Origin: Simmondsia chinensis
Lineage: Eukaryota; Streptophyta; Magnoliopsida; Caryophyllales; Simmondsiaceae
Assembly: GCA_018398585.1 (NCBI GenBank)
Contig: JAGTTD010000020.1
Coordinates: 20,184,350-20,248,349 of the forward strand
Direction of reading: 5' to 3'
Length of the DNA stretch: 64,000 nucleotides
How positions within the stretch are numbered: the first letter of the stretch is position 1; each line of letters begins with the position of its first letter. Of the stretch, positions 10,481 through 20,598 are shown piece by piece. The position numbers were made by a program, and so were the translations under genes. The notes below the pieces were generated by a model. It was not told the origin of the DNA. It made no database searches and saw only the letters and a program-made list of their open reading frames with translations.

Positions 10481-11494
10481 CTTTGGTCCTCATCTATTAT
10501 ATAATTAAGTAAAAGTGTGCCCCATCCCACAAACTTTTAATTCCTAATCCTTCGAATTCTAAGCCTCTTCCATAATTTTATTTTAAAAGACCAAAAAAAA
10601 TTAAAAAACTACCACTTCATGGCTTAAAAGTGGGGTGATAGTAAATTTTTTTTTTTTTGAATAATTAGGTTGACAGTAGTTATCATTCAAAGATTTCAAA
10701 TAACTAGCAGTTTTTAATAATAGCTGCCAAGTAAATCATTGAACAAGAAGAAGTTAGTGCCATTAATTACTCCATTTTCTACCCCTCTCCCTCATTGTCG
10801 CTCCATACCTCCGGCCGGAATCTTTTATGGTTTCAATTCAATTTTCATATTGCTAAATTTTCACTTCTATTCCTCATGGTAGTCAACAAACCCCTTCTAT
10901 AACTACAATTTGTCTGTTAATTTTTCATACATATTAAAGAAAATTCATTCTCCATAATCAATGTTTTGTCTATAATTCATTACCTTTGGACTCATTGACG
11001 TATTAATGATAAGTTACTTATCAATTATGTTGAAATTAGTGTTATTTTTTATTACTTTTGCATTTCATGTTTAATTTAAGTGATTATTTCACTAATGTAA
11101 ATGATTATTAGTTTAGATTTCATGATGTAGATAAAATTATAGTGAAAATAGAATTATTGCAAATATGGTACTTTATCTGTGTTGCAGCAAGAGAGTCGCA
11201 TTGGATGGTGTGGGTCATAATGATCCGAATGTGGTGAGTTTATATATATTTATTATTACATCAAAATTAATATTTGTCACAATATTCAATATAAATTAAA
11301 TACATTTAATATTTTCTTTTCCTATTTTCATTTGTTTGTCAAAAACAAGAACTAAAAGTAGATATTTGGGGGGAGCAAGGAATTTGAAAAATTGTAAACT
11401 GTAAATTGTTCTTTATTATTTTAGAAGTTCTAGTGTCTTATTAATAGATTATTGAATAACAATACATGTAAGATGAGTAAAACTACTATGCTAT

Positions 11495-11920
11495 TGATAT
11501 AGACCGAGTATCTCCTGATACTCGGCAAGCTCATGCCTGCCGCTACCGCCAATACTCCTTCCGCCAGCCTTTCTGCCAACAGCGACATGGGCCCACAACG
11601 GCCAATCCGATCTCCACCCAGCGTCCAACTCTACTTCCTTCTATATCCTTAGATCATCTGCCACCTCAACCCTAATAAGACCATCCCTCACTTCTATAAA
11701 TAAGGGACTCCCTTTTAGGGTTTAGCATGTTTAATGTAATATGTAAGTGTTAGCACTCTCTCTATCTCTCCCCCCAATTTCTCTAGCCATCTCCCCCTTT
11801 CTTCTATATCTCCCCTTTTTCCCCTTGTAATCCTCCATTATTGGAGTAATCTATCAATATATCTATATTATCTTGTGTTTATCATTGATATTGAGCTAGA
11901 ATTATATTTGGTTTATATCA
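11495..11920 (+). repeat. Solo LTR with perfect 5 bp target duplication
   Basis: The 426 bp unit starts TGATATAGACC and ends GGTTTATATCA (inverted TGATATA/TATATCA). It is flanked by GCTAT on both sides (11490-11494 and 11921-11925). It has LTR architecture: a TATA box at 11695-11704 (TATAAATAAG), a C/T-rich leader and a CTTGTAATC-type polyadenylation region. No partner LTR or internal region is present, so unequal recombination has removed the rest. The family (gypsy or copia) is unknown. Confidence 0.85.
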
Positions 11921-12274
11921 GCTATTAATGTACCATATAATATAATACAAACATAGAATTACCAAAATAATATTAAAACTTTCACATAAAAAACTACCAA
12001 TTTATTAAAAATGTTAGCATATAATTTATAGTTACGTAACTTAGGGCTTCCAAGGATTATAAAAATAAGTTTAAACTTTGCAAATAATAACTTTATTTAA
12101 AGACAATAATAATGCATGGTAAAGAATTATTTCAAATACAAACAGCCAGTTGTGTAATGCATGGGGAGTTACTAGTATTTTTTTTAAAGTAGTCCTTCAT
12201 TTTTATTTTTAATCAATTCTCATCTGATTACTAACATTAGGTACAAATTAAAAAATGAGAAACTAATTTTGACA

Positions 12275-12520
12275 TTAAAAGAAACATGAGAAAATCTTTT
12301 TAAAAATGAGAAATAAGGAATAGAGATTTTTTTTTTCCTTTTCGAAGATAGAGGAGTGAAACAATAAGGAATACTTAGAGATCTCATTTCTCAGCCTATT
12401 GATATTGGAAGACCCAAAGGATTCTTCCAATGGTTTTTTCTCAATTTCATCTCTACTACAGAACCGGATATGAGAGTTTCTTCTCATCCGGCTCCTCGCA
12501 AATGCTCGCTTTAAACATGA
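12275..12520 (-). other. Possible plastid-derived fragment (group II intron end)
   Basis: The minus strand contains GAGGAGCCGGATGAGAAGAA, ACTCTCATATCCGGTTCTGT and GTAGAGATGAAATTGAG in series. These resemble the conserved stem region near the 3' end of plastid group II introns. The piece lies between two copies of an AAACATGAGAAAAT stretch (about 12281 and 12513). I cannot decide which plastid intron it comes from. The conceptual 90-residue product is probably not a real protein. Confidence 0.45.
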
Positions 12521-12799
12521 GAAAATATTTAAAAAGTTAAGAATCAATGAAATATTTAGAAAGATATTTTATTTGCAACTGAATTGGACTTCATCATTCT
12601 TAATTCACCCACACTCTTCATCCTAATTTTTTCCATTATGTTCCTTGAATTCTTATTTTTTTTAATATTTTTTAATATTTTTTTAATACCAAAACTGGCT
12701 TCTCATGTTTAATTTTTACCGAATGTTAGATAAATTTAGTTATAAAATAAAACATGAAAGACTTTTAAAAAAAAAAATGAAGACTAATGAAATAAATAA

Positions 12800-13110
12800 G
12801 TCAAAAAAATATAATTAAGTTTGTATTTTTTACTTGGTTGATGAATTTATCTTTTTTAAATTACTCATCCAAAATGAGTTTTTATTTTATATTAAGTGAT
12901 AAAAATTTTCAAATTGTTACTTAGATGACTAACTTGTCCATTTTAAAATAGTTGGATGGCTAAATGAAAATTTTATTAGAAGTTGATTGACTAAATGAGA
13001 CTTTTATTGTTAATTAGTTGACTAAACTTTTCAAAATTTGACTCAGGTGACCAACTTGCCCATTTTCTATCATTTTGGTGATCAACAATGGACTTTACTC
13101 AATACAACAC
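12800..13110 (-). repeat. Right arm of the long inverted repeat
   Basis: Inverse counterpart of 10190-10480. It contains TGACTAAATGAGACTTTTAT and CAAAATTTGACTCAGGTGAC, complementary in order to the left arm. Confidence 0.55.
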
Positions 13111-13149
13111 ACCTGCTTAATTTTGCAATTAAAATAATTATTTTGGAGG

Positions 13150-13246
13150 ATAAACCCGTACTTCCATTTGGCAAAACATTATGATGGGTAAAGACCCCAT
13201 CATCCCACTTTACCCTCATTTTCTTTTAACCCCCTAATTGCGGCCG

Positions 13247-13294
<48 letters not shown>

Positions 13295-13505
13295 AATTTT
13301 GTCATTATTTTAATTATAACTCTTTTTATCCTTACCTTTTTACCTAATTGCCAAAATAAGGGTAACTCTTTACTTTTCTTTACCCGTATGCTTCTTAATT
13401 TGACATATCTAATTAATAGTAGGATATTACTTTGCCCTTCCTTTTTTTTACCCCTCTTTATCCTACTTTACCCCCTTTTACCCAGTTACCAAACCAGTAT
13501 TCCTT
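13150..13505. repeat. Possible MITE split by a poly-G tract
   Basis: Loosely inverted ends are visible: CCATTTGGCAAAA...GGGTAAAG on the left and the complement of ACTGGTTTGGTAAC..GGGTAAAAG on the right, with TAATTGCC-type internal motifs. No clean target duplication was found. The poly-G tract lies near its middle. Confidence 0.3.
13248..13292 (+). repeat. Homopolymer of 45 G
   Basis: An uninterrupted run of G follows directly after GCGGCCGC. A run this long is rare in plant DNA and could form G-quadruplexes. It may also be an assembly or library artefact, because an 8-base GCGGCCGC (NotI) site directly precedes it. The plus-strand reading frame through it (poly-Gly) is not a gene. Confidence 0.9.
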
Positions 13506-13509
13506 TTTT

Positions 13510-14066
13510 CAAAAGAATTATATTTCTTGCATCATATTTTAGTGATATTCACTTGAACTACTTTGACCACATATTCAAAATTTTTGGACACCTGCAAATT
13601 TATTTAATGGGATATCCCCATCTCAAGAACAAACTATAATTATGTATTGATTGTTTATCTCTGTCACACTTTATACTATCACCCAACGTACGAAAGATAA
13701 CGGTCACTCTTAAAGAACTCACTTCTGATTACATCAAAGTGATAAATACTATATGCATGAGTTCAAGATATTCTTAGGATCTCAATTCATCTTTTAATAA
13801 CATAGCGTGAATTATTTGTTTAGTAGTTGAGAAATGAACAACTCGGATGATCCAGTTCAATATTCCAATCTCATTGAGAAATAGTACTATGATATTTTTG
13901 GATCCCTATCCAAATGACCAACAAAAGTCATCATTTATAACATATTATATATAGTCTTAAAAAATAAATAGTCCAAACTTATCATTTACTACGAAGATAT
14001 TTTTTGATAGCATCTCACTCCTTTTGTACTTAAATCGATCCAAATCGATCTCATTAATAACTTAAA
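13510..14066. other. AT-rich intergenic stretch
   Basis: No coding or mobile-element signal is recognised on either strand. Confidence 0.4.
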
Positions 14067-14071
14067 TCAAA

Positions 14072-14329
14072 TGTCAAGGAACCATCTTTCCCAAAAGCTT
14101 AAACTGATGGGTGAAGGCCCATGAATAGTTTTATACTCTAACATGCCCCTTCACACGAATTCCCATTGGGCTTGAATCGTGGATCGCGCACAGGCCCATC
14201 TCATACCTTATGCTTAAATTATTTTTAATATTGAAAGTGGGTGCTGTTGATATTCGAACTCGTGACCTCTTGGGCAATAAGACTCTACTGCCATGTCAAG
14301 GAACCAACTGTCCCAAAAGCTTAAACTGA
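14072..14329 (-). mobile_element. SMART-like miniature LTR element, partial
   Basis: The 3' LTR is 14072-14143 (72 bp; plus strand TGTCAAGG...CTCTAACA). Next to it is a C-rich stretch that is a short polypurine tract on the minus strand. The interior has a GAGTTCGAAT motif. A degenerate initiator-Met primer site lies at 14281-14293 (GACTCTACTGCCA), and then a second LTR starts at 14294 (TGTCAAGGAACCAACTG) but breaks off near 14329. The interior is only about 150 bp and cannot encode protein. The same family occurs at 47151-47222 and 63411-63732. Confidence 0.75.
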
Positions 14330-14337
14330 AATTATAT

Positions 14338-14582
14338 TGTTGAAGGAAAGGGCTAACTAGAGTAGAGTGAGCCGTCCACAAGAGAAAAAGGCTACCTACT
14401 CAGAGCAAAGCCATCGAGGACGACTGTTGTGGAGCTTGGTGGTTTGACACGAGTCAAAAATAAGGGAAAAATGGAATCCCACATTGGTAGGTTAGAAGAG
14501 GAAATACTAATTTATATACCTAAGGAGCTACTCCACTCATTGCCAATTGGTTTTGGGTTGGTACCTCCTTGAGTGTGTAACA
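14338..14582 (+). repeat. Left LTR of the TRIM
   Basis: Starts near TGTTGAAGG and ends GTGTAACA directly before the degenerate primer site. It is shorter than its partner because of an internal deletion near the end. The left limit is approximate. Confidence 0.6.
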
Positions 14583-14739
14583 ATAGTATCAAATTCGTTG
14601 ATCCTCGAATCAATTCCATGGAGCTCGGTTTGGTATGGGACGGACCTTGCTCTGGAGTCCTGCTCAATCTGGTATGCGACGGACCGCGCTCGGTGGCCGT
14701 GCTTAACAAGCCACATGTAATGGGCCCAAGTTTCGAAAA

Positions 14740-15061
14740 GGGCTATCGAGAATAGGGTTACCTAGAGTAGAGTGAAGCCGTCTACGAGAGAAAAGGGCTA
14801 CCTATTCAGAGTGAAGCTACCTAGAGTGAAGCTGTCAAGGACGACGGTTGTGGAGCATGGTAGTTTGATACAAGTCAAAAATAAGAGAAAAATGGAATTC
14901 CACATTGGTGGGCTAAACGATAAAATACTAATTTATATGCCTAAAGAAATACTCCACCCATTTCCAATTGGTTTTAGGGTAGTACCTCACTTGGGTTTAT
15001 ATGTGGATCTCGAGTGTTCCAATTCTATGGGTTGGGCCCAAAGGCCTGGTGAAATTTAACA
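14740..15061 (+). repeat. Right LTR of the TRIM
   Basis: Ends ATTTAACA, the same final bases as the left LTR. It is followed by TCAAA, which also occurs just left of 14072. The start is approximate (between 14730 and 14750). Confidence 0.6.
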
Positions 15062-15066
15062 TCAAA

Positions 15067-15438
15067 GATTGTATGTCATCATGGACAATGTTCACCTCAT
15101 GCCACATTTCAAAAAAATAATCACATACACGTATAACTTGTAAAACATAAACAAACAATAAATATATAAAATAATTTTATTTACCAATAATTTAAAGATT
15201 ATCTAGTTAGGTTTTGAGGCACCTTTGCAAACAATATGTGCTCTCCGGAGCGTTAATTAGGTGTGTAGCTCGAGATATAGTATTGATATTCCTGTATGCT
15301 AACTATTAATTTTAGCCAAATGTATATTTTTTCGAATGTAAAATACATTTAAGTATTAGTGAAACTGTAAGTATCATATATATTAGGTTAATTAGGAAAA
15401 GTTTAATAAACAAAACATTTTGAATAATCATAATATAA
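15067..15438. other. AT-rich intergenic stretch
   Basis: No gene or element is recognised between the TRIM and the MITE arm at 15439. Confidence 0.4.
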
Positions 15439-15496
15439 TACTATGTTTGGCAATCTATTTTATAATGGAGTTGAACTTTCCCAATTTTAATAATTA

Positions 15497-15945
15497 TGTG
15501 AAGAAAACAACACCCAGAACTAGATCCGATTCAAATACTTTAACCAATACGAGAAGCAAATTAAGAACAAAAAAGAGCAAAAGAACGAACACAGAGATGT
15601 ACGTGGAAACCCTTCTTCAATCGAGAAGGGAGAAAACTACTGGCGGAGATGGAGACTTTTATTGAATGAGAAAATAGTAGAAGAATTACAAATCACTTCT
15701 CTCTCTTTCTCTTTCTCAATGTACGGCGGCTCTCACTTTAATTTTGGATATAGAATATGTAACCCTGGCTACGTATTTATACACGCATAAAATTGGAGTC
15801 CCCATTGATCGGTATCTGCCGATTGATCGGGGCTCTTCCTGGAAGCGTCCCATTTCTGCTTACCTCCCGATCAATCGGCTATTTCTCCCAATCGATCGGC
15901 GTACCCTCTGCAGCTATATCAAGGAATTTGAGACATATCTTAACG
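15497..15945 (-). repeat. 3' LTR of the TNT1-like copia
   Basis: Starts TGTGAAGAAAACAACACCC on the plus strand, like the partner at 20021. It ends TTAACG where the partner ends CTAACA. It contains several GATCGATCGG-like motifs. The partner differs by many substitutions and small indels, so the insertion is not recent. Confidence 0.85.
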
Positions 15946-16020
15946 AATCTCCAGCTTGGCTCAAATTTTCTCACCAAAACTAACTCTCAACATTCTCCAA
16001 AAACGTCACCCCTCTCGGGG

Positions 16021-16794
16021 TTAATTCAAAAACACAAAAAGCCCAACCAGATTTGAGGAATGCTCAAATTTTCTGCTGGGTAGAACTTTAGTGAACATGT
16101 CAGTGGGGTTATCTGCGGTACCAATCTTTTTCAACTCAACCTTGTCTTCTTCAGTTAGATCCCGAATAAAATGATGCTTGACATCAACATGCTTTGTCCT
16201 GTTATAATGGGTCATCTGATCCTTGGGTAAGTGAGTCGCTGACTAGCTGTCATAATAGACACCAACTGTACCCTGATCAATACTGAGTTCACAAACCAAA
16301 CCTTTTAACCAAATATCTTCCTTGAATGCTTCTGTAATTGCCATACACTCTGCTTCAGTAGTAAACTGTGCGGTAATTGATTGTAGACCTGCTTTCCAAC
16401 TGATAGCACTGTCACCCACGCAGAACACATATCCTGAAGTAGATCTCCTCTTATCAAGGTCTCCGCCGTAATTAGAGTCAACATATCCTACTAAACAACA
16501 TTTACTGCTCCCAAGCTCCAAACATACATCAGAAGTGCCACGTAAGTACCTGAGAATCCATTTAACAGCCTCCCAGTGCTCTTTACCTGGATTCGCCATA
16601 TATTTGCTCACCTTGCTAACTGCATATGTGATATCTAGACGTGTACATACCATAGCATACATAATACTGCCAACTGCACTAGAGTAAGGGACTTGTGACA
16701 TGTACCTGATGTCTTCCTCTGTTTGAGGCGAATCTAATGCTGAAAGTCTGAAATGAGCTGCCGAAGGAGTGCTAGCTGGCTTAGCATCTTTCAT
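16021..16794 (-). pseudogene. Copia RNase H and C-terminal end
   Basis: The first segment (16243-16794) has YSSAVGSIMYAMVCTRLDITYAVSKVSKYM, the end of the reverse transcriptase and connection, then the RNase H start LVGYVDSNYGGDLDKRRSTSGYVFCVGD and TTEAECMAITEAFKE. A stop at 16243 (DS*) interrupts it. The final piece (16021-16215) is NRTKHVDVKHHFIRDLTEEDKVELKKIGTADNPTDMFTKVLP. Confidence 0.85.
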
Positions 16795-16954
16795 ATGAAA
16801 TCGATCTAGAACCTTCTCAATATACTTCTCCTAAGACAAGTATAACTTTCTTGATTTTTGGTCCCTCTTGATTTCCATACCAAGAATCTTCTTGGCTGCT
16901 CCTAAATCTTTCATCTCGAACTCACTTTTCAACATTGTTTTCAATTCATCAACA

Positions 16955-17537
16955 TCAGATCTCCTTAGCTACAATCAACATATCATCAACATATAACAGA
17001 AGACAAATGAATGAACCTGAACCTGTTTGCCTGAAATAAACACAGTTGTCATATTTGCTCTTGAAGAACCCATGACTGGTCATAAACTGATCAAATCTCT
17101 TGTACCACTGCCTTGACGACTGCCTCAAACCATAGAGTGACCTTTTCAACAAACAAACGTGATCTTCCTTTCCTTCTACAACGAAGCCTCCAGGCTGATG
17201 TATGTAAATACTTTCTTCTGGCTCACCATGCAAGAATGCAGTTTTCACATCTAACTGCTCAAACTCTAAATCATGCATGGCTACTAAAGCAAATAGTGCT
17301 CGAATAGAAGTATGTCTAACAACAAGTGAAAAAAATATCATGAAAATCAACTCCATGTACCTGACTATAGCCCTTGGCTACCAATTGAGCCTTGTACCTT
17401 GTGTCTTCCACTCTAGGAATGCCTTCTTTCTTCTTGAAGACCCATTTGCATCCAATAACTCTCTTTCCTATTTGAAGCTTGACAAGTTGCCAAGTCTGGT
17501 TCTTCTGTAATGACTCCATTTCTTCGTGCATAGCCAT
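16955..17537 (-). pseudogene. Copia reverse transcriptase
   Basis: The N-terminal segment (17316-17537) has GKRVIGCKWVFKKKEG and KAQLVAKGYSQVHGVDFHD. The next (16955-17356) has DVKTAFLHGEPEESIYIHQP, LKRSLYGLRQSSRQWYKRF and the catalytic box LLLYVDDMLIVAKEI. A frameshift separates them near 17320-17350. Confidence 0.87.
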
Positions 17538-18647
17538 TATTCATTTTTTTTATATAAGATCTATTCACAGCTCCTGAATAGTTGGAAGGCTCAATTTCTT
17601 CCACTGTCTCAGCCATAGAAAGAGCATACGCTATCATCTCCTTATACCCATATCTATGAGGCGCTCTAGCCTGTCTCCTCTGTCTACCATTAGCAATACT
17701 ATACTGCTCCACTTGTTGACCTGTTTCAGCCTTTTCATTTTCTTTAGTAACTTGAACTGGGGGTGTTTGTATACACTCAGTGGGTACAACTTGCTGCAGA
17801 ACTGTGTTATTTAACTGTATCTGATCAACACCTGACTTCTGTTCCTGACTTGTATCACAAATAGCGGAGGGCATGTGTGGCGGATGTAGTAGTGATGACT
17901 CATCAAAAGTCACATCTCTACTAGTCAGAAATTTATGAGATTTTGAATCCCATAAATGAAATCCCTTCACACCTGACGTATAACCAAGAAAAATGCACTT
18001 CTTGGCTCTAGGCTCTAACTTTCCTTCATTAACATAAACATAAGCAGACAACCAAAAATTCTTAAATGAGAGTAATCAGCAGGGGATCTAGACCATACCT
18101 CTTCTGGAGTCTTCAACTGAAGCGATGAATGAGGTGATCAGTTCACTAAGTACCACGCCATGTTAACTACCTCTGCCCAAAATTCTCTCCCCAAACCTGC
18201 ATTTGACAACATGCGACGAGCCTTCTCAAGTAACATCATGTTCAATCTTTCTGCCACTTCATTTTGTTGAGGTCGACCTGTACAAGTCTTGTGTCTAACG
18301 ATGCCTTGATACTCACAAAATTTGGTGAAATCACCCTCAACATATTCAAGGCCATTTTCGGTCCTCAACCTCTTGATTTGCTTCCCTGTCTGTTTCTCAA
18401 GTAACACCTTCCACTTCTTGAAGGTATCATAAACTTCATTTTTCTGTTTCAAGAAATAAACCCAGACTTTTCTTGAATAATCATCAGTAAACGTTAGAAG
18501 ATACCTAGAACCTCCTTTCGAAGCAACTTTGGATAGTCCCCATAGGTCTGAATGTATATAGTCTAACGTTCCTTTAATTTGATGCACTACCTGATTCAAG
18601 CTGACTCTCTTCTGCTTCCCATAAATGCAATGCTCATAGAATTCCAT
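17413..18647 (-). pseudogene. Copia integrase
   Basis: The catalytic core (18138-18647) has the D-D-E triad visible: HSDLWG, FTDDYSRKVWVYFL and PQQNEVAERLN. The C-terminal part and linker follow at 17413-18051 (AKKCIFLGYTSGVKGFHLWD, then ...ESSLLHPP). A break lies near 18060-18138. The catalytic residues remain, but no continuous protein can be made. Confidence 0.85.
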
Positions 18648-18665
18648 CAGTCCAGTTGACTGACT

Positions 18666-19614
18666 TTACAATAAACCCCTCTTGCTCAGCTTTGTCAGTC
18701 CCTTATCACCCATATGACCCAGTCTCATGTACCATAACCTGGTAATATCTGAATCTGACATAGGTGATGTAGAAACAGCCACTGACCCTGTCACTGTAGA
18801 ACCTAGAAGTTCATATAAGGTTCCTATCCTTTTGCCTTTCATCACAATCAAGGTACCCTTACCGACCTTCATTACTCTGCCTTTAGCTGTGTACTTGTAC
18901 CCATGTGACTCAAGAGTACCCAAAGAGATGAGGTTCTTTTTCAAATCTCCTAACTGTACCATCAAACATTTTAACTCGGATTGTTCCTATACCAGAAACT
19001 CTACAAGCTGCATCATTATCCATCAACACTACTCCACCCTGAATCGACTTATATGTGGTGAACCAATCTCTATTAGGATACACATGATAAGAACTGCCCG
19101 AATCCCTGATCCATTTATATTTGGATCTGGACTGGGATTCGGTAACTAATGGAACATTAGCATCACTCTCATCTTCAACTACACTAGCCTTAGCGGACTT
19201 ATCGTTTCTATTATGGTCTTTCCTGTTGTCTTCTTTCTGCTTATCCTTAAGCTTATAACAATACTTCTTTATGTGCCCTTTCTTATGACAATAATTGCAT
19301 GACAAGTTTTTGTGCCTAGACTTAGGCCTAGACTTGTTTCCACTACCAGACCCTCTAGTCTCAGTTCTACCTCTCACAACCAAACCACTACTTGAGTTAT
19401 TTACAAAATTTGATAATTCTTTATTTACTCGTTCTTTACTTAGTAGGTTTCTTTTAACCCCATCAACAGAGATGGTTTTTCTACCACCATAGATCATGCT
19501 TTCAACGAAGCCTTTACGAGGTGGAGAGTGAACATAATAAAAGCATGGCCTGATCTTCATCTTTAGGGGTATCATCCAATTCTTGTAACTCTTGAATAAT
19601 AGAGTTAAATTCAT
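18666..19614 (-). pseudogene. Copia zinc knuckle, protease and pre-integrase
   Basis: The first segment (18910-19614) carries the CCHC knuckle [14 protein letters not shown] and the aspartic protease site [11 protein letters not shown] followed by [17 protein letters not shown]. It shifts frame near 18950. The next segment (18666-18965) is the protease end plus the GAG_pre-integrase domain, [19 protein letters not shown] and [23 protein letters not shown]. The order matches copia polyproteins. Confidence 0.85.
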
Positions 19615-19984
19615 TAATATGGTTCTTAAGAGATGTACTTTCTGACATACGGAACGTGAATAACCAGCACTTAAATGCGAGTGTATTGGAGACTAACTTG
19701 AAGCAGAATATCTCCTGCAATTTCTCCCACAACTCCTTAGTGGTCTTTACTTCCAAACCTTATGTCAGAACATCATCTGTAAGACACATCTGGATAGCTA
19801 TGAGTGCCTTCTCATCTAACTCCTCCCACTGTGCTTCTATCATATTCTTCGATTTCTTCTCTTTTTTTTCTAAGGCTTTCTTCAAGCCGTTCTGAGTCAA
19901 GAGGCCCTTAACGCGGACCTGCCATAGACTGAAACTCCCTTGACCACCGAACTTCTCAACTTTAGATTTAACTGCAGACATCAT
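19514..19984 (-). pseudogene. Copia gag (TNT1-like)
   Basis: The start is the Met of MSAVKSKVEKFGGQ near 19984. The first segment runs to 19760 (LLTQNGLKKALEKK...EKALIAIQMCLTDDVLT). The second (19514-19756) continues with KTTKELWEKLQEIF and [20 protein letters not shown], the UBN2/DUF4219-type gag core. A stop or frameshift lies near 19757, and another before 19514. Gag would assemble virus-like particles. Confidence 0.85.
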
Positions 19985-20005
19985 AGTATCCAATCAAAAT
20001 AACAA

Positions 20006-20017
20006 GGCTCTGATACC
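20006..20017 (-). other. Primer binding site, initiator-Met tRNA
   Basis: GCTCTGATACCA on the plus strand, three bases from the LTR start at 20021. Confidence 0.88.
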
Positions 20018-20020
20018 AAT

Positions 20021-20458
20021 TTGTGAAGAAAACAACACCCAGAACTGGATCAGATTCAAATACTATTGCCAATACGAGAAGTAAATTAAGAACGAAAAAG
20101 AGCAAAAGAACGAACACATCGATTTAAGTGGAAACCCCTCTTCAATCGAGAGGGGAGAAAACTACGGGCAGAGATGTAGACTTTTATTGAATGCGAAAAT
20201 AGTAGAAGAATTAGAAATCACTTCTCTCTCTCTCTGTCTCTCTCTCTCAATGTACGGCAGCGCTCACTTTAATTTTGGATATAGAATACGTAACCCTAGC
20301 TATGTATTTATACACGCGTGAAATTGGAGTCCCGATCGATCGGGGCTCTTCCTGGAAGCATCCCACTTCTGCGTACCTCCTGATCGATTGGCTATTCCTC
20401 CTGATTGATCTGCATACTTTCTGAACCTATACTCAAGAATTTGAGACATATCCTAACA
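20021..20458 (-). repeat. 5' LTR of the TNT1-like copia
   Basis: The 438 bp LTR lies three bases from the primer site and ends CCTAACA immediately before AATTA. It carries CT-repeat tracts (20222-20247) and GATCGATCGG. Confidence 0.88.
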
Positions 20459-20598
20459 AATTAGACACGTGACAAATAATTTACATGTATAGCCAAATAC
20501 ATCAAAATAAAAAACTAGATACATACTACAATATTAATTTGTGATTAATAATATAATATTAAAGTCAAACATAGTATAGCAAAACATATCGACTTAAT

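Larger units (their letters stand above)
10120..13110. mobile_element. Long-inverted-repeat element (MULE or foldback type)
   Basis: Sequence near 10190-10480 is repeated in inverted, diverged form at about 12800-13110. The clearest matches are CAAATTTT(...)TTTAGTCA, AAAAGTCTCATTTAGTCA and AAAAACTCATTTTGG on the left, with their complements on the right. The arms are roughly 300 bp. The outer ends and target duplication could not be fixed. The 2.3 kb interior has no transposase. It holds a solo LTR (11495-11920), a short exon-like stretch near 11189-11236 and a plastid-like piece. Long arms around unrelated cargo fit a Mutator-like or foldback element. Confidence 0.55.
14336..15061 (+). mobile_element. 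TRIM element with about 240-320 bp LTRs
   Basis: Two direct repeats share GGGCTA(C)CTAGAGTAGAGTG, GGACGAC(T/G)GTTGTGGAGC, CAAAAATAAG(G/A)GAAAAATGGAAT and CAATTGGTTTT, in order. The left repeat is about 14338-14582 and the right about 14740-15061; both end in TAACA. The left one lacks about 55 bp before its end. A degenerate initiator-Met primer site (TAGTATCAAATTC) follows the left LTR. The interior of about 150 bp has no coding capacity. The two small plus-strand reading frames across it are not genes. Confidence 0.7.
15497..20458 (-). mobile_element. Full-span Ty1/copia element (TNT1-like), decayed
   Basis: Two LTRs (15497-15945 and 20021-20458) bound a minus-strand gag-pro-int-RT-RNase H order, which is copia order. 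A 5 bp duplication AATTA flanks it (15492-15496 and 20459-20463). The primer site at 20006-20017 is for initiator-Met tRNA. The gag N-terminus (VEKFGGQGSFSLWQVRVKGLL) and protein wording resemble the TNT1-94 type (Tork lineage). Each domain is broken by frameshifts and stops, so the copy is dead. A truncated relative is at 54.7-56.4 kb. Confidence 0.9.
15439..20576. mobile_element. Possible MITE interrupted by a copia element
   Basis: TACTATGTTTGGC at 15439 and GTCAAACATAGTA ending at 20576 are near-perfect inverted ends. Without the copia element (and one copy of its AATTA duplication) the interior would be about 170 bp of AT-rich DNA, a normal size for a MITE. The flanks could be a TA-type duplication, but that is not decisive in AT-rich DNA. 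Confidence 0.4.

Noticed and set aside
12147..12178. Second Helitron-like 3' end (hairpin-like bases then CTAG)
   Set aside because: The stem has too many mismatches to form a stable hairpin.
13238..13639. 133-residue reading frame starting with poly-Gly
   Set aside because: It depends on the G homopolymer and non-coding AT-rich DNA; no domain and no plausible start.
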